Of a stretch of 64,000 nucleotides of DNA, positions 38,278-49,032 are shown piece after piece (the first letter of the stretch is position 1; the number at the start of each line of letters is the position of its first letter). The DNA comes from Macquaria australasica. Taxonomy: Eukaryota; Chordata; Actinopteri; Centrarchiformes; Percichthyidae. The notes under the pieces were generated by a model that saw nothing but the letters and a program-made list of their open reading frames with translations, had not been told where the DNA came from and ran no database searches. Position numbers and translations under genes: made by a program. Location of the stretch: positions 1,775,501-1,839,500 of the forward strand of contig SEMN01000018.1 of NCBI GenBank assembly GCA_005408345.1. Direction: 5' to 3'.

Positions 38278-38645
38278 GCTTTATTAATAATTAATAAATG
38301 AATTAGTAATACTTTATAGATCAGTTATAAGCCATTAATAAGAACAACTTCTTAGTTTTGGAAAATCCTCCTCCTGCACAGCACTTGCTTTGTCTTTTTT
38401 AGCTGTAGCTCTTTAATTAATCAGGAAGGCCCATCGAGACCAAGACCAAAATCCATTTATTAACAACTTATTAACATGAACTTAGAAAGTGAAAGAACAG
38501 TCCATTGAATGGGTCTTCCTGATGAACTAAAAAGCTTAAAAGACAAAGCAAGTGTCATGCTGGAGGAGGATAGCAACCAAAAAGTTGTTTTTAACTGATC
38601 TAGAAAGTGTTAGATTAGGCTAGGATTTATTAACCATTAATAAAG
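38278..38645. repeat. long imperfect inverted repeat (fold-back)
   Basis: The left arm 38278-38434 and right arm 38509-38645 are reverse complements over most of their length, with short indels, around a 74-nt loop. Paired blocks include GCTTTATTAAT, TAGATCAGTTA, AACAACTT, CCTCCTCC, CACTTGCTTTGTCTTTT and TCAGGAAG.CCCAT. Consistent with a fold-back element or an inverted insertion. It lies in pdgfc intron 1 about 1.1-1.4 kb downstream of exon 1. Confidence 0.85.
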
Positions 38646-38940
38646 CTATTAGGTACAGCTTATAAACCCATTAAAAAGGTTGCGTTATTAGAAAGTTGTA
38701 CACACTTTACTGTAGAATGCAACAATTCTATGCCTTTTATAAGAATATTGATATTAAATCCTCACATTTTACATGCCCCTAGCTTAAAGGTCTGTACAGC
38801 ATGCACAGAATTGGTCAAATGCCGATTAAAGATGGACTACTTTTAACAGAACTGTCTATATTTCTACTGCCAGTACATGTTGGCTTGGTATTATTGTTCT
38901 TTTGCCTTTTGCATTCATATTATATCATGCAGGCTATAAA

Positions 38941-38961
38941 AAAAAATAATAATAATAATAA
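38941..38961. repeat. AAT trinucleotide microsatellite
   Basis: About five AAT units preceded by an A-run. Confidence 0.9.
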
Positions 38962-39714
38962 CTTGGAGTACAGTCATGTATCTAAGTTGGTAAAAACAAA
39001 GAATCAGTAGATATATAAAATCCCAACAGGATGAGAAAACAATCTGCATAAGTTGGTGCATCAAATGCATCCCTGGAAAATAAAAATCTATTGTTTCATT
39101 TAAGTCTAAAAGATGGCCCTATGCTCCCCACTACACACGCTCGCGCCCATGCACGCTCGCCAACACACTCTACAACAACAAAGAACTTGATTGCCAAATT
39201 GCCCATGATGGCAAGAAATCATTGGAGGGTAATTATTTCCTTAATCATACTTAAAGGGGACACACCATCAACTTCAGCCCAACGTGGACCTAACTTTAAA
39301 CATTGACAAAACTGGATTTCTGAATTTGATAGTGCAGCTCAGTGCAGTTCAGAGGGTAAGCAAATTACATCGCCCGGAGCCACTACTGCTGCATGAATGG
39401 AGCCTTTTTTATGATCAGAGGGAAACCTTCTCCCGGGGGGCCTGGAATTTCAGAGGGTTTTCCCCCTTAAACATACATCCGGGTACACATTAAAGGTAAA
39501 AGGTAATTTTGCACTTCCTATCCTGGATAATGCTGTTTGAGCTGAATGAAACGCTCTCATTCATTGCAGTTTAAACTCAAGCAAGATGTGCATTTTAAAA
39601 GAATGGCTTTAAGCCCGGTAGGAATAAGCATGTCGTTATGTGTGTGAAAGATACACAAGTTCGTGTTCAATTTAATAACGTTTCTAAATGTTACAAACAG
39701 CAATGAAAACTCAC

Positions 39715-39826
39715 CGTTTTGCTCCTTTATACTTGGAGAGTGAAATTTGCTGACATGACTTGATTCAGCTTCCGAGCCATATTGTTGGAGAAGCGATGCA
39801 AGAAGGAATAATAATGGAAGGATCAT
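39715..39826 (-). CDS. pdgfc: pdgfc coding exon 1: start codon and signal peptide
   Basis: The ATG is at 39826-39824 on the minus strand. The exon encodes residues 1-37 and the first base of Gly38. Residues 2-13 form a hydrophobic core (ILPLLFLLASLL), then QQYGSEAES, with likely signal cleavage near Ala20. The stretch ESSHVSKFHSPSIKEQNG corresponds to the segment after the signal peptide in vertebrate PDGF-C. The donor reads ACG|GTGAGT, with the last exon base at 39715 (phase 1). A second in-frame ATG lies 66 bases upstream at 39892; I chose the downstream one because the encoded protein then starts directly with the signal peptide, as in other family members. Both ATGs have C at -3, so initiation context does not decide. 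Confidence 0.9.
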
Positions 39827-40500
39827 TTGGATGAGTGGTGGTTGGCGATCACAAAGCGCTGTTGACGGGATGGTTTGTATCACCACACACATGCGTCGTT
39901 TACAGGACACCAGTGCTGTTTTGGACACATTTGGAGAGGATAGACGCAGAGTAGAATCCACATAATCTTAATCTTCAGTCCTTCTGGAAAAAGTGAAATT
40001 TATATCTCCCTAAATCAAAACAATTCCTCCTCCAAATCTTCCAGACCTGCTGCGCAATGCAAGTACGCACCTGTTGGTTCTGTGGAAAGTTGGATACTGA
40101 GTTGGACAAAGTTTGGCTTTAAGTAATTATAATCCTGGAATTAGTTGTAAAAGCGTCCTTGTGCAGGCATATCATCTATGGCACGAGATCATTAGAAAAG
40201 CTCAGATGCATTTTGGTTAAAGCGCGTGTCCACGGTGCGTTCTTGACTCCGTCTGAATAAATCCCCGCAGATCTTTACGCATTACAGCAAAAGCTCACAC
40301 ACAGAGACAGCGAGAGAGTCGAGCAACCTGATACAGTCTGTAACCCAGAAACCATTCGCAACACTGAGACGAGTTCTGTTGTCTGGCAAGGTCTTGAGTC
40401 ATAACTTGGTGGAGACTGAGATAAAATATCGCTGCGCGGCCGGGGTTGGGTTTTTGGAGACTGCCAACTGACGGCACAACAGGTGCTATACATAAAGTAC
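39827..40500 (-). promoter_or_regulatory. pdgfc: pdgfc 5' UTR and probable promoter region
   Basis: Sequence upstream of the pdgfc start codon. It is locally richer in CpG (for example around 40205-40260 and 40430-40445) than the surrounding DNA. On the minus strand it contains a pyrimidine-rich run of CTCTC and GTGTG (about 40295-40320), an initiator-like TCAGTT near 40465 and an AT-rich TTTATGTATAG at about 40487-40497. An inverted CCAAT motif lies slightly further upstream at 40556-40560. The transcription start is inferred, not seen. A stop codon (TAA, 39970-39968) closes the frame upstream of the second in-frame ATG at 39892. Confidence 0.45.
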
Positions 40501-43059
40501 AACTTCCCAGCCGAGGAAACTCCCCGGCATGTTAACTATTCCGTTGCTGCCTGGTCCAATGAGGTGTTTCACCCACTGTCAGTCACAAATTGGCAAATAC
40601 AGTTTCACTTACTGCAAACAGCTTCACATGTTTCCAGTAGTTTCCAGGAAAAGTGTCAGCGTCTTCAGATAACTAAGAGAAGTAAAGCAGCTCAGCACAG
40701 TTTGTTATGGAGAAGAAAGTCATCATATAAGCTCAGTACAAAAGACGTCTAATACTATTGGAGTTATCTGTCTCATTCTGCTTTTTCAGAATAACGTTTC
40801 CACAACTACTGAAACCAGTACAATTAGAAAGAACATGAAGAATTGTTTCACATTCTGGTGGCTGAATTTGTCACTTGTTCTAAGAACAATTGAGTCTTAA
40901 GACTAAAGATGAAAAGATATGTATTTTTTGGGTAGATTTTATAGAATTTATAATAATTTTGTTAATCACTGTGAATTTTACAGAACCGAATAGTTTTGGC
41001 TAATGTCAGTGAAAAAGAAAGCTCTGTTGTAACAATTTGGAAATAAATTTAAATATGACAAAATTCACCTCCTACTGTGTGTATCCCATTTGCTCCCACT
41101 GTGTTGTGCTGATAAATATATATTTGTTCTTACTATTTCCATTGGGCTACAGCATTGTGGCCCAGTGCGTCATGGTCCATCAAATTTATAACATATACAT
41201 GGTTAAACAATGAAGTCCACAGTGCATAATCACATGGGGAGCTTCAGCATTCAAAAGGAAACTTTCCATAAGAAAATATGCCTAAGTAAGGTTATTGTAA
41301 CCATGGAGTGATTGTTTAAAGCTTTGATTCATTTTCCCCATAGAGAGATGAAAGATAAATGTGTACCCGCACAAGACTTTTCAACACGCTGTTGTGCATT
41401 CTGCCTAAATGTTTCTGTGGAAGGAAATGTTTAAGGGCTTCTCAATTTGTCATATCAAAGCAGAGACACCGCTTGGAACAATACTCCCTCCTGTTCCCAA
41501 TTTCCTTTCTCCCCGGCACACTGTTGTACCTCATCAACTGCGTTTCATGTGGTTCCTCCCATTCTATTGTTGGCAAAACCCACCAGTGTATCCCCCCACT
41601 GCATGGTAAGTCTGCTGCAGCACAGACACAACAATCAAAGGAGAGCTGGAGACATATTGAACCCATTGAGCCAGACACATGATGCAATGCCGCAGCAATT
41701 TACCCCCAGTCTCACATAGCTCCGAAACTACCACCTCAAAGAGAGTGCAAAGCAGCCATCTCTCCAGCACCAAGGTATGAAGGAAGATTTTGTGGTTTTA
41801 ATCAAAGTTAATGGCTGGGAAAAGAAGGCATGGGGCATTGATACAGTCATTTCATACATGTGTTGCCCCCGTAGAGAGGGGCATATAGAGGTCTTCTTGT
41901 GCCTGCTGCAAGGGCCAAGGCCCTTTGTGTAAAGGAGAGTATCACATTCCAGCCCTGCAAGGGCCTGCAGCAGATGTCAGCACTTCACATTGTGGAATCC
42001 CTCTCTCTCTTTTGCACACACACTCATACACACTCATTCACCCCTTGAGGTTTTGTCTGTAAAAGCTGGGTATTTTGTCTCCTTGTCCACATTTAATTGC
42101 CGCTTCCACGGTGGTCTTATGAAATGTGGAGGCTTTGATACAAAGAAATATAATAAACAGAGGAAATTAGAAACAAGGCAGACCTTTTGGGTCACAGCTA
42201 GCATACAGAGAGGAAGGCTCTGTGTCCACCGAGCAGACTGGAGATGGAAATGTATACAACAGAGAATTCACAGTCATCTGCTCCCAGCTAAATCCCATTA
42301 GACTTGCTTGCCTTTTCGGGACACATACTGTCAAACAAACAAATGCCCTCTCCCAATCAGTCTGTATGACACAATGCATCTGTCACAGTGTCTGCGAAAC
42401 ACCAGTTTTGTTCCAGGTGAAACGAAGTGAAACACAAGGGAGCGGACATGTTTGCTGAATCCAGATCGCAGCTCATTATTTGCACCTTGAAGAAAAAGGC
42501 TTTTGAGATGACTTCATTTATATGGTAAAACCTCCTGTGGCAGCAGGAGGATGTTTTGCTGTGTGGTCCTGCCAGGAGTCGTCTGTGGTTTTCACTGAGA
42601 TTGGGAGGAATTTAGCAGAGGAATTTGGAAAGAAATGACTCATATTTTCTCAGAATTTCTAAAATATTGAAGTCTTTTACATTCATAGTTATGCCTGATG
42701 AGTTATTATCATTGAAAACAGATACAAGTTTGTACTAATGTTTGCTCTCAGAGTGCTGTGTCCTTCAATATGTGGACATGCTTAAGTTTGAGATGTGAAA
42801 AGTGTGGCATCATGATGATTAAATGCCCCTGGATGCAATTGGCTTTGAAACCAGAGCCCCCTGGTGGTGCCCCTCAGGGCTACAGTCCTTTGCCCTTTGA
42901 ACACTTGTTGATGTCACTGTGAGTACTGTGGAACATGTCTCAGTTCTGGACAAACCAGTGCTTGTTTTGATCCCAGTCTCTACTAAAGGAAAGCATGTCA
43001 TCATGTGATTCAAATAAATTCTAGGGTAAAACCTTAACATGCTATCTTCTAAATGGAAT

Positions 43060-43120
43060 CATCCATCCATAAATTTTCTAATCTGCTTATCCTGTTCAGG
43101 GTCACAGAGGGATGGAGCCA
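43060..43120 (+). repeat. short interspersed repeat fragment (ATCCATCC...CTTATCCTGTTCAGGGTC)
   Basis: ATCCATCCATAAATTTTCTA then CTGCTTATCCTGTTCAGGGT, CACAGAGGGATGGAGCC is the typical core of a common fish repeat tail. The flanks are not recognisable. Confidence 0.55.
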
Positions 43121-43542
43121 TATCGTTTCCACCTCTAAAAACACCCATCATTAGTACAGTATAGAGGGTTATACCATTGTTTTTCAGCGACTGGTTTGTA
43201 GTTGTGATTCATAGAAAAACACTTTATGACTCAGGAACCTCAGACAGTCATCATGATGAGAACCTGCTGCTTCTCAAATTGGGCTGGACACCAAGCTGCA
43301 GAAAATAATCTGCAAGGGTTGTTTATATTAGCTGCTGATAATATGGACATTTAGATGTATTCTGTTGTGGCATTGTTTCACTCAACTGTAAGCTGCTCTA
43401 TTTTGTAAGAAAACCTGACATTGGTTGTATTGTTCCGTGGTGGTAGTCTGTCATGGATATTCAATCACAGTATCATGTAATCAAATTAACTCCACTAACA
43501 ACAGTTTCAAAGGTTTTAATGAGTTGATTCAATTCTTCTCTG

Positions 43543-44030
43543 CAGTGGTGGAAGAAGTATTAACATATTTCACTTGTAAGTAACAGTAGCAACACCACAA
43601 TATAAAGACACTCCAAGTAAAATACCTGCATTCAGAGTTTTACTCAAGTAAAAGTACAGCAGCATTATCAGCAAACTATACTTAGAGAATTAAAAGTAAG
43701 TTTGCAAGTGTGCATATTGCCACATTTAAGAGTGTCATTGATATATATTGTTTTATACTATTGGTTTATTAATACTGATGAACATGTAATCAGCTATTTA
43801 AGCTTTCGGTTGGTTGAGTTGGAGCCAATTATAAGTACTTTAGATACTGTTGGGGTATTTAATCAAGGGCATTACTTCATATTTTATCACCTGATCATAT
43901 GTTTTGTGTAAAATCACAATCTGAAGCGTAACTAATGTAGTAAGGTAAAAGAAAGCTCACAAAATTTCTCTTGGAAATGTGCTGGCGTAGAAGTATAAAA
44001 TGGAAATATTTAAGTAAAGTTTTATGTACA
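43543..44030 (+). mobile_element. decayed hAT-like non-autonomous DNA element
   Basis: Starts CAGTGGTGGAAGAAGTATT, followed by AACAGTAGCAACACCACAAT, CTGCATTCAGAGTTTTACTC, AAGTAAAAGTACAGCAGCAT, TGATCATATGTTTTGTGTAA and GAAGTATAAAATGGAAATAT near the end. This series matches, from memory, an abundant teleost non-autonomous hAT-type element. The 3' terminal inverted repeat is no longer readable and there is no transposase. Confidence 0.65.
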
Positions 44031-45418
44031 CACCCACACCAAGATAATTAAATTAAATAGCCACTTTGAGTCTTAAACCATTTACTGCAAGATATTAAAC
44101 TCTGAAGTTATTCTCACAAGTTAAATATTTTATATACAAAATAACACATTTCATGTGATAGAGATGTTATCAAAAGCACCGTGGGACGTGCTGTTAACGA
44201 AGTACAAGTATTGCGAAACAGTTCCTACTGTACACTAGTACTTGTAGCCCCAGTGTGCCAGTACAGACTGAATTTAGCATGTTAGTGTTGTGCTCTACCC
44301 ATTAATTACACTCAAATATTCTTGTCTGATACATTTATCCATTACATTTGTCAGTCAGTGTTTCACAGCAGAACCTGAACTGAATTCAATTTAAATTCAC
44401 TTGTTACTTTTGTGATGCTGTCTGACTATTTGTTATTGGTCCTGGATGCTCTGAAAATGAGACAGTAGGAAGTTTGCAGTGTGATAGTTAGAAGCTTGGA
44501 TGAAAACAAGTTACCTTTTGATAACCATTTGAACTTATGAGTTTTATTACTATTGTTAATATAATATAAATGTTGAAGAAAAAAATCTAATCTCAAAATG
44601 GGGTTCATTTTCAGGAATTCATCTGATCACATAAACAGAGGAGCTATTGTGTTGCAAGCAACTCACTGTTAGTTCACCATAAATTTCAGCAATAAACTGT
44701 CATATTTTCATTCAGTGTAACATTTAAAAAATGTTGGATATCTCATTTTTGAAAAGAACCTCTTGTTCCTTGAGGATTTCCCTCTTTGTGCCTGAGTAGA
44801 GAGCAGACTCAAAAAATACTGGGAAGGAGCTCTCCTGCTGAACACCTTCCTGGCTCGATGCCTCCATCATAATTGTGGTTGGTGTTGCACTTATGAAACA
44901 TCTGCTGACGGGGAAGACTCAGTTTCCATTATCGCAATATTATTTAATGATCCATGGGTCAAATCTACTACACAGCCCAACACTGTGCTGTGATGAACTG
45001 CATGAGGGAGAACATCTGCAGGCCTGCAACTCTGTGCATATATCTAATCTCAGATTTACATATGCATAAGTATGCATACTGAATATGTGCAGTTTGGATA
45101 GTATGTACTGATTTGTGTTGTTGAAAGATGTTTCAAATCTGTCTTACATTAAAGTGCTTCAGATCCATAGCATGTATAATATGGGTTGATTTGGGTTCAT
45201 ACATGTTTTGATACATGGTCAGATAGAGGAAGCACCATGCAGAGGGGAAAGGTCTTGATCAATAACTAAAGAGAGAACTCAGCAACCAGGAAGATGCAGT
45301 TAACTGAAGATGTCAGTGTTCTGTCAAACTGCTTGTTTACTGTGCTGCTGAAATGAGGGTGCTGATCCAGAAAATAAGGACTTTCCTTCTAGAGCCAGAA
45401 TCCATCCTTTTACAAATT

Positions 45419-45434
45419 GTTATTATTATTATTT
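45419..45434. repeat. short TTA microsatellite
   Basis: About five TTA units in the intergenic region. Confidence 0.8.
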
Positions 45435-46559
45435 CATTTGCACATTTTAAAATTGAAAAAAAGATAAGAATTACAACAAAATCTGAACAGGTTAAAATCC
45501 CTTAACAAGCAGTGGTCCATACGTATATAGGCTTGTAGGAGGTTTGTCCCCATATTTGGAATGGCATCCAGTTGAATCCTCACTCAACTATGCATCTACA
45601 CACTATGCATAATATGAAAGCACGGAGCCTCATGATTCCAGCAGCGTAAACCATTTTAAGACCCTGCCATATCACTGCAACAAAAGATGCTTATTTTGTA
45701 ACAGGAGTGAAAACAAAGCAAAACAGAAAAAAAAAATGGTGACTGTCAATTTATTTCAGTATCACTTATTCTAATTTTGATGTAAATGTAGTAAACGTCA
45801 AAGAGTTCCCTTTCATTATAATATATAATAGATGTTCTGGCAAAGAAAGTGGTTTATTGTGTAACTCCTGTTGATGAGTGCACATCAGATCCCATGAACA
45901 ATATATTTGAGATAGATTAGATCATCGTAACAGCCAGTCATTAATTCCCCCTGTACAATTTACACAACAATGTGTAATATTACCATCCATCAAAGTTACC
46001 TCAACTTCAACATCAAATTCACTTTGCACACATACAGTTGAAAATATTCAAATCCCATCAGTCCTGCTGCCCTGAGTTTTATCTTCATCCCTCCTAATTT
46101 TCATCAATCTCATTTACTTTGACAGCTCATATGATATGTGCTTCTTCCTCTTCCAACCTATTTATCTTGTCACTGATCTAAAGTCATGTCCATGAAGTTA
46201 TCTGGGTTCAGTGAAAGAACCCATCACTTCTGAATTGAAAACAAACATGTTACTAGGCAGCACATTGGGTAAATTATGTTTACTAGCAATACTTGTGCAA
46301 GTCTCCCTCTGTCAAAAGCTTTATTTTTATTTGAATAAGAATGTGACAACACATTACTCTTCTGAGCTACAGTAGTAGTAGAAATGTGGTCTGCATGCCA
46401 GGTATAACACCACAATAGATTGGCTCAATCCAGGCTGACATATTTCTGGAATGGCACATGGCTGTCCATCAGACACATGGCTCGTAGCCAGCCAGTGAAC
46501 ATTTTTGTATACAACACAAAAGGATCATTGTGCTCGATTGCAAGCCTCTTGACTGTAAC

Positions 46560-46700
46560 ACCAGAACCATGCCCTGTGACATAAATCATTAATCGCTATG
46601 CATATGGTGCTGATTAATTTTGTGTATGCAAATGGAATGCCCTGTCAGTCAAAATTATCCTACGGGGATCAATGTGGAAAGGCCACCCAAGTTGTTTGAC
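46560..46700. promoter_or_regulatory. candidate regulatory block with octamer motif
   Basis: Contains ATGCATAT, a perfect octamer ATGCAAAT at 46626-46633, and two homeodomain-type TTAAT/ATTAAT cores within 80 bp, in repeat-free intergenic DNA between the divergent promoters. Regulatory function is inferred from motif clustering only. Confidence 0.3.
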
Positions 46701-48539
46701 ATAAAGTGATGAATGAGATATGAATCAAAACTGTGGGAAAAAATCCGCTTAGTTGCGTCCTGCGATGGATTTTATTTTCGTTGAAAGAACAAAAGATCAG
46801 GCTTCCTTTTTACTTCTTTTAATGTGTTTCAGCTAAACTCACAAAACGAATATAAATTACACAAACAGTTTGTAAAAAGGTCTTTATGTAGAAAAGTTAT
46901 AACCACAACCTGGCGAATTCAGGTGCATTTTTTGGTTTATAGAAATGAATGCCAAATCTGTTGAGGGAATTCTATTTGTAGCATACAAAACATTTGAAGC
47001 TATTTCTATCATCATTGAGATAATCAATTTTATTTGTGACCAATGTATAAAGACTGACTCAGATGCCATTACAATATAGAATACAACAGCCATTTGGACT
47101 TCAGTTACTGGCTGTTATATGCTTAAAAACATATTTTTTTGTCCAAGAATTACATTCATTACAGTCCGTACTTCTTCTTTATGGTTTGATTCCCCTAAAT
47201 TTTACGACCATGTTGCGACACAACCTCTGGTTTGAAGATTAAATTCCTTTAGGTGAGGTAGCAGGCAGGGTATTCCACCTAAACGAGTTTTTACAGATTT
47301 AATCTACTGTGTGTGGCTGTTCTCACAGAGGAAACTATCATATTAGCAGTTGTCAACATTATATCCAAGCTTATCTAAGCCTAATACACACACTTTCCTG
47401 TACAAACACATGTTGTGGATGAGCAGTATTCTCCTGTGTATGTTAGCTGAGATTCTCTGCCTTCAATTTCTAGAGCAGAGAGACACCTTGAGACGTTACT
47501 CACCACCAGCAGAAAGCTCAGCTCCATACAGAATACTTTGTACTAAAGAGGAACATCAATCATGTGTCACATAAAAATCCTATACATGCTGTATAAAATT
47601 CCTTCAACTCACAGACTGTATATAAAATGAATGGTGAGACCATAGTAAGTGATAATATTTGAAGAGCTTGTAACTGTTTGGTCCTTTGCCAAACAAAGGA
47701 CCAACAAAGGGCCAAACATTTGTTTTATACTTTTATATAATAAGAGCCCTTCATTCATCGCTCACTCTGGCAGTTATCTGTTCTTCAATTGGTTCATTCA
47801 TAAGCACAAGCCAGATGTAAACAAAAGGGTCACCCACCACCGAGATGAAAACACATTGCAACCTGCTACCTCCAAACTGATGGAAATGTATTTTAACAGA
47901 CAGGTTCACACTAGCTAATAGCTAAATCTAAATTATTGGCCTCACACTATCTTCATCAGCAGGTGTAGTTTGCCCAGTTGTCATGGAATTGTAGATGGAC
48001 CATTTAAAACAATTTCTGAGCACTTGAAGGACTTTAATCTCTGATGAAGATCATGCAATATGATTGAAATCTCCTGTTACAGCTAGTTAATAGACCCTGT
48101 GGTGAGACAAATGTTTTTATTTATTTATTTTTTTTTTTTACAATGTTAAATATTTGTTTACATCATTAATATTTTAAACACATCACTAAGTCTATAATTT
48201 CAGTTATGGTCACATATGTAAATATACCTTCATGTATGGTCATATAATTACATATTGGTCCTTTATTTTTATTTTCTCAGGCATTTACTCATTCATGTTC
48301 ACATTTAGACATAAAAACCTAATGGCCATCAGATTTCAAAATTATATATAGGCTAAATGAGTCTATGTAAAGCCAATTCTGATCTTTGAATACCACATAA
48401 TTCACAACAATAAATACCAATGGAAGCCCTCAACCTATATCGCCTGAGCCTGAACTGTATTGCATCCATAATTTGCCATGGGTCTCTGCTTTATGATTTA
48501 TACAGCCATCACTGCCGCTAAATATCACACATACACTTC

Positions 48540-49032
48540 CATAAATAGTGAGACGTTTGCGCCCATCACGTGAATGAGAGCATTTCTTTCTCCTGCCGTC
48601 ACGTCACGTTCAACGCGTTTAGCAGCGGCTGTGGATGTGATGTGGAGGCGGGGAGCGGCTGTCCGTGGTGCTGATGGGAGGACTGATGCTCTCCGGCTCC
48701 GTGCAGCCGCTACTGCGCATGTTGCATGTCAGGTACACGCAAGCCTCCATCTTGGGCATCCCGAGCTGAGGCGAAAGGGCAGCAGCCATAAACACACTGA
48801 TTCCAAAATAACAACAAACAGGTCGCGGCAATAAAAAACAAAATTGGCAATTTGCCGAGATGTAACTTTTTTTCCTCCTGAAACCGATTCAACAAATTGC
48901 CTCAGTGAAGAGCGCGGAGAAAAGAATGGAAAAGAAAGACCGCGGCTGCTCTGGAAGGCTCTGTTAACGATTACTTGCACTGTCAGCTTTAACAAGGTTT
49001 TCTGAGGAATTGGCAGGTGACAAAGCAAAACG
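48540..49032 (+). promoter_or_regulatory. glrb: glrb CpG-rich promoter and non-coding exon 1
   Basis: A CpG-rich block stands out from AT-rich flanks. It has an ATAAATA box-like motif at 48541, a palindromic TCACGTGA at 48566-48573, a CRE-like GTCACGTCACG near 48598-48608, an NRF1-half-site-like TGCGCATG near 48714-48721 and a YY1-like CCATCTTG at 48747-48754. The exon ends at a strong donor AAACG|GTAAGT (last base 49032). The acceptor before the coding exon (51697/51698) is the natural partner. The exact transcription start is unknown, probably between about 48570 and 48760. The exon is inferred to be non-coding because the start codon with signal peptide lies in exon 2. Confidence 0.6.

Larger units (their letters stand above)
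10294..39714 (-). other. pdgfc: pdgfc intron 1 (about 29.4 kb)
   Basis: Phase-1 GT-AG intron that separates the signal peptide exon from the CUB exons. It holds several microsatellites, fragments of at least five dispersed repeat families, a 42-bp minisatellite (32145-32324), a long inverted repeat (38278-38645), and GC-richer blocks that may be conserved non-coding elements. No exon of another gene was recognised on either strand. Confidence 0.85.
5318..39826 (-). other. pdgfc: pdgfc gene, 5' part (exons 1-3, three coding segments)
   Basis: Platelet-derived growth factor C is a secreted dimeric ligand of PDGF receptor alpha. It has an N-terminal CUB domain, a cleavable linker and a C-terminal cystine-knot growth factor domain; the ligand is latent until the CUB domain is removed. 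Three minus-strand segments join through GT-AG introns with matching phases (1, then 2) into one 162-residue frame. It contains a signal peptide (about 1-20), a short linker with KEQNG (34-38) and a CUB domain (about 47-161) with PHTYPRN, LTFDERFGLEDPED, GRWCG and SDEYFPSEPGFC. These motifs identify PDGF-C rather than PDGF-D. The linker and cystine-knot exons are not in the window, so they lie left of position 1. Intron 1 is about 29.4 kb and intron 2 about 4.6 kb. The gene is head-to-head with glrb. Confidence 0.93.
40501..48560. other. pdgfc-glrb intergenic region (divergent promoters)
   Basis: About 8 kb between the two head-to-head first-exon regions. It contains a degenerate hAT-like element (43543-44030), a short repeat fragment (43060-43120), a perfect hairpin (47678-47704) and a possible regulatory block near 46.6 kb. 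I find no protein-coding exon or RNA gene. Open frames such as that at 41359-41682 lack family motifs. Confidence 0.7.

Noticed and set aside
48574..48834. Plus-strand 86-codon frame in the glrb promoter
   Set aside because: Arg/Ala-rich translation typical of CpG-rich DNA. It ends before the exon 1 donor and has no homologue that I recognise.
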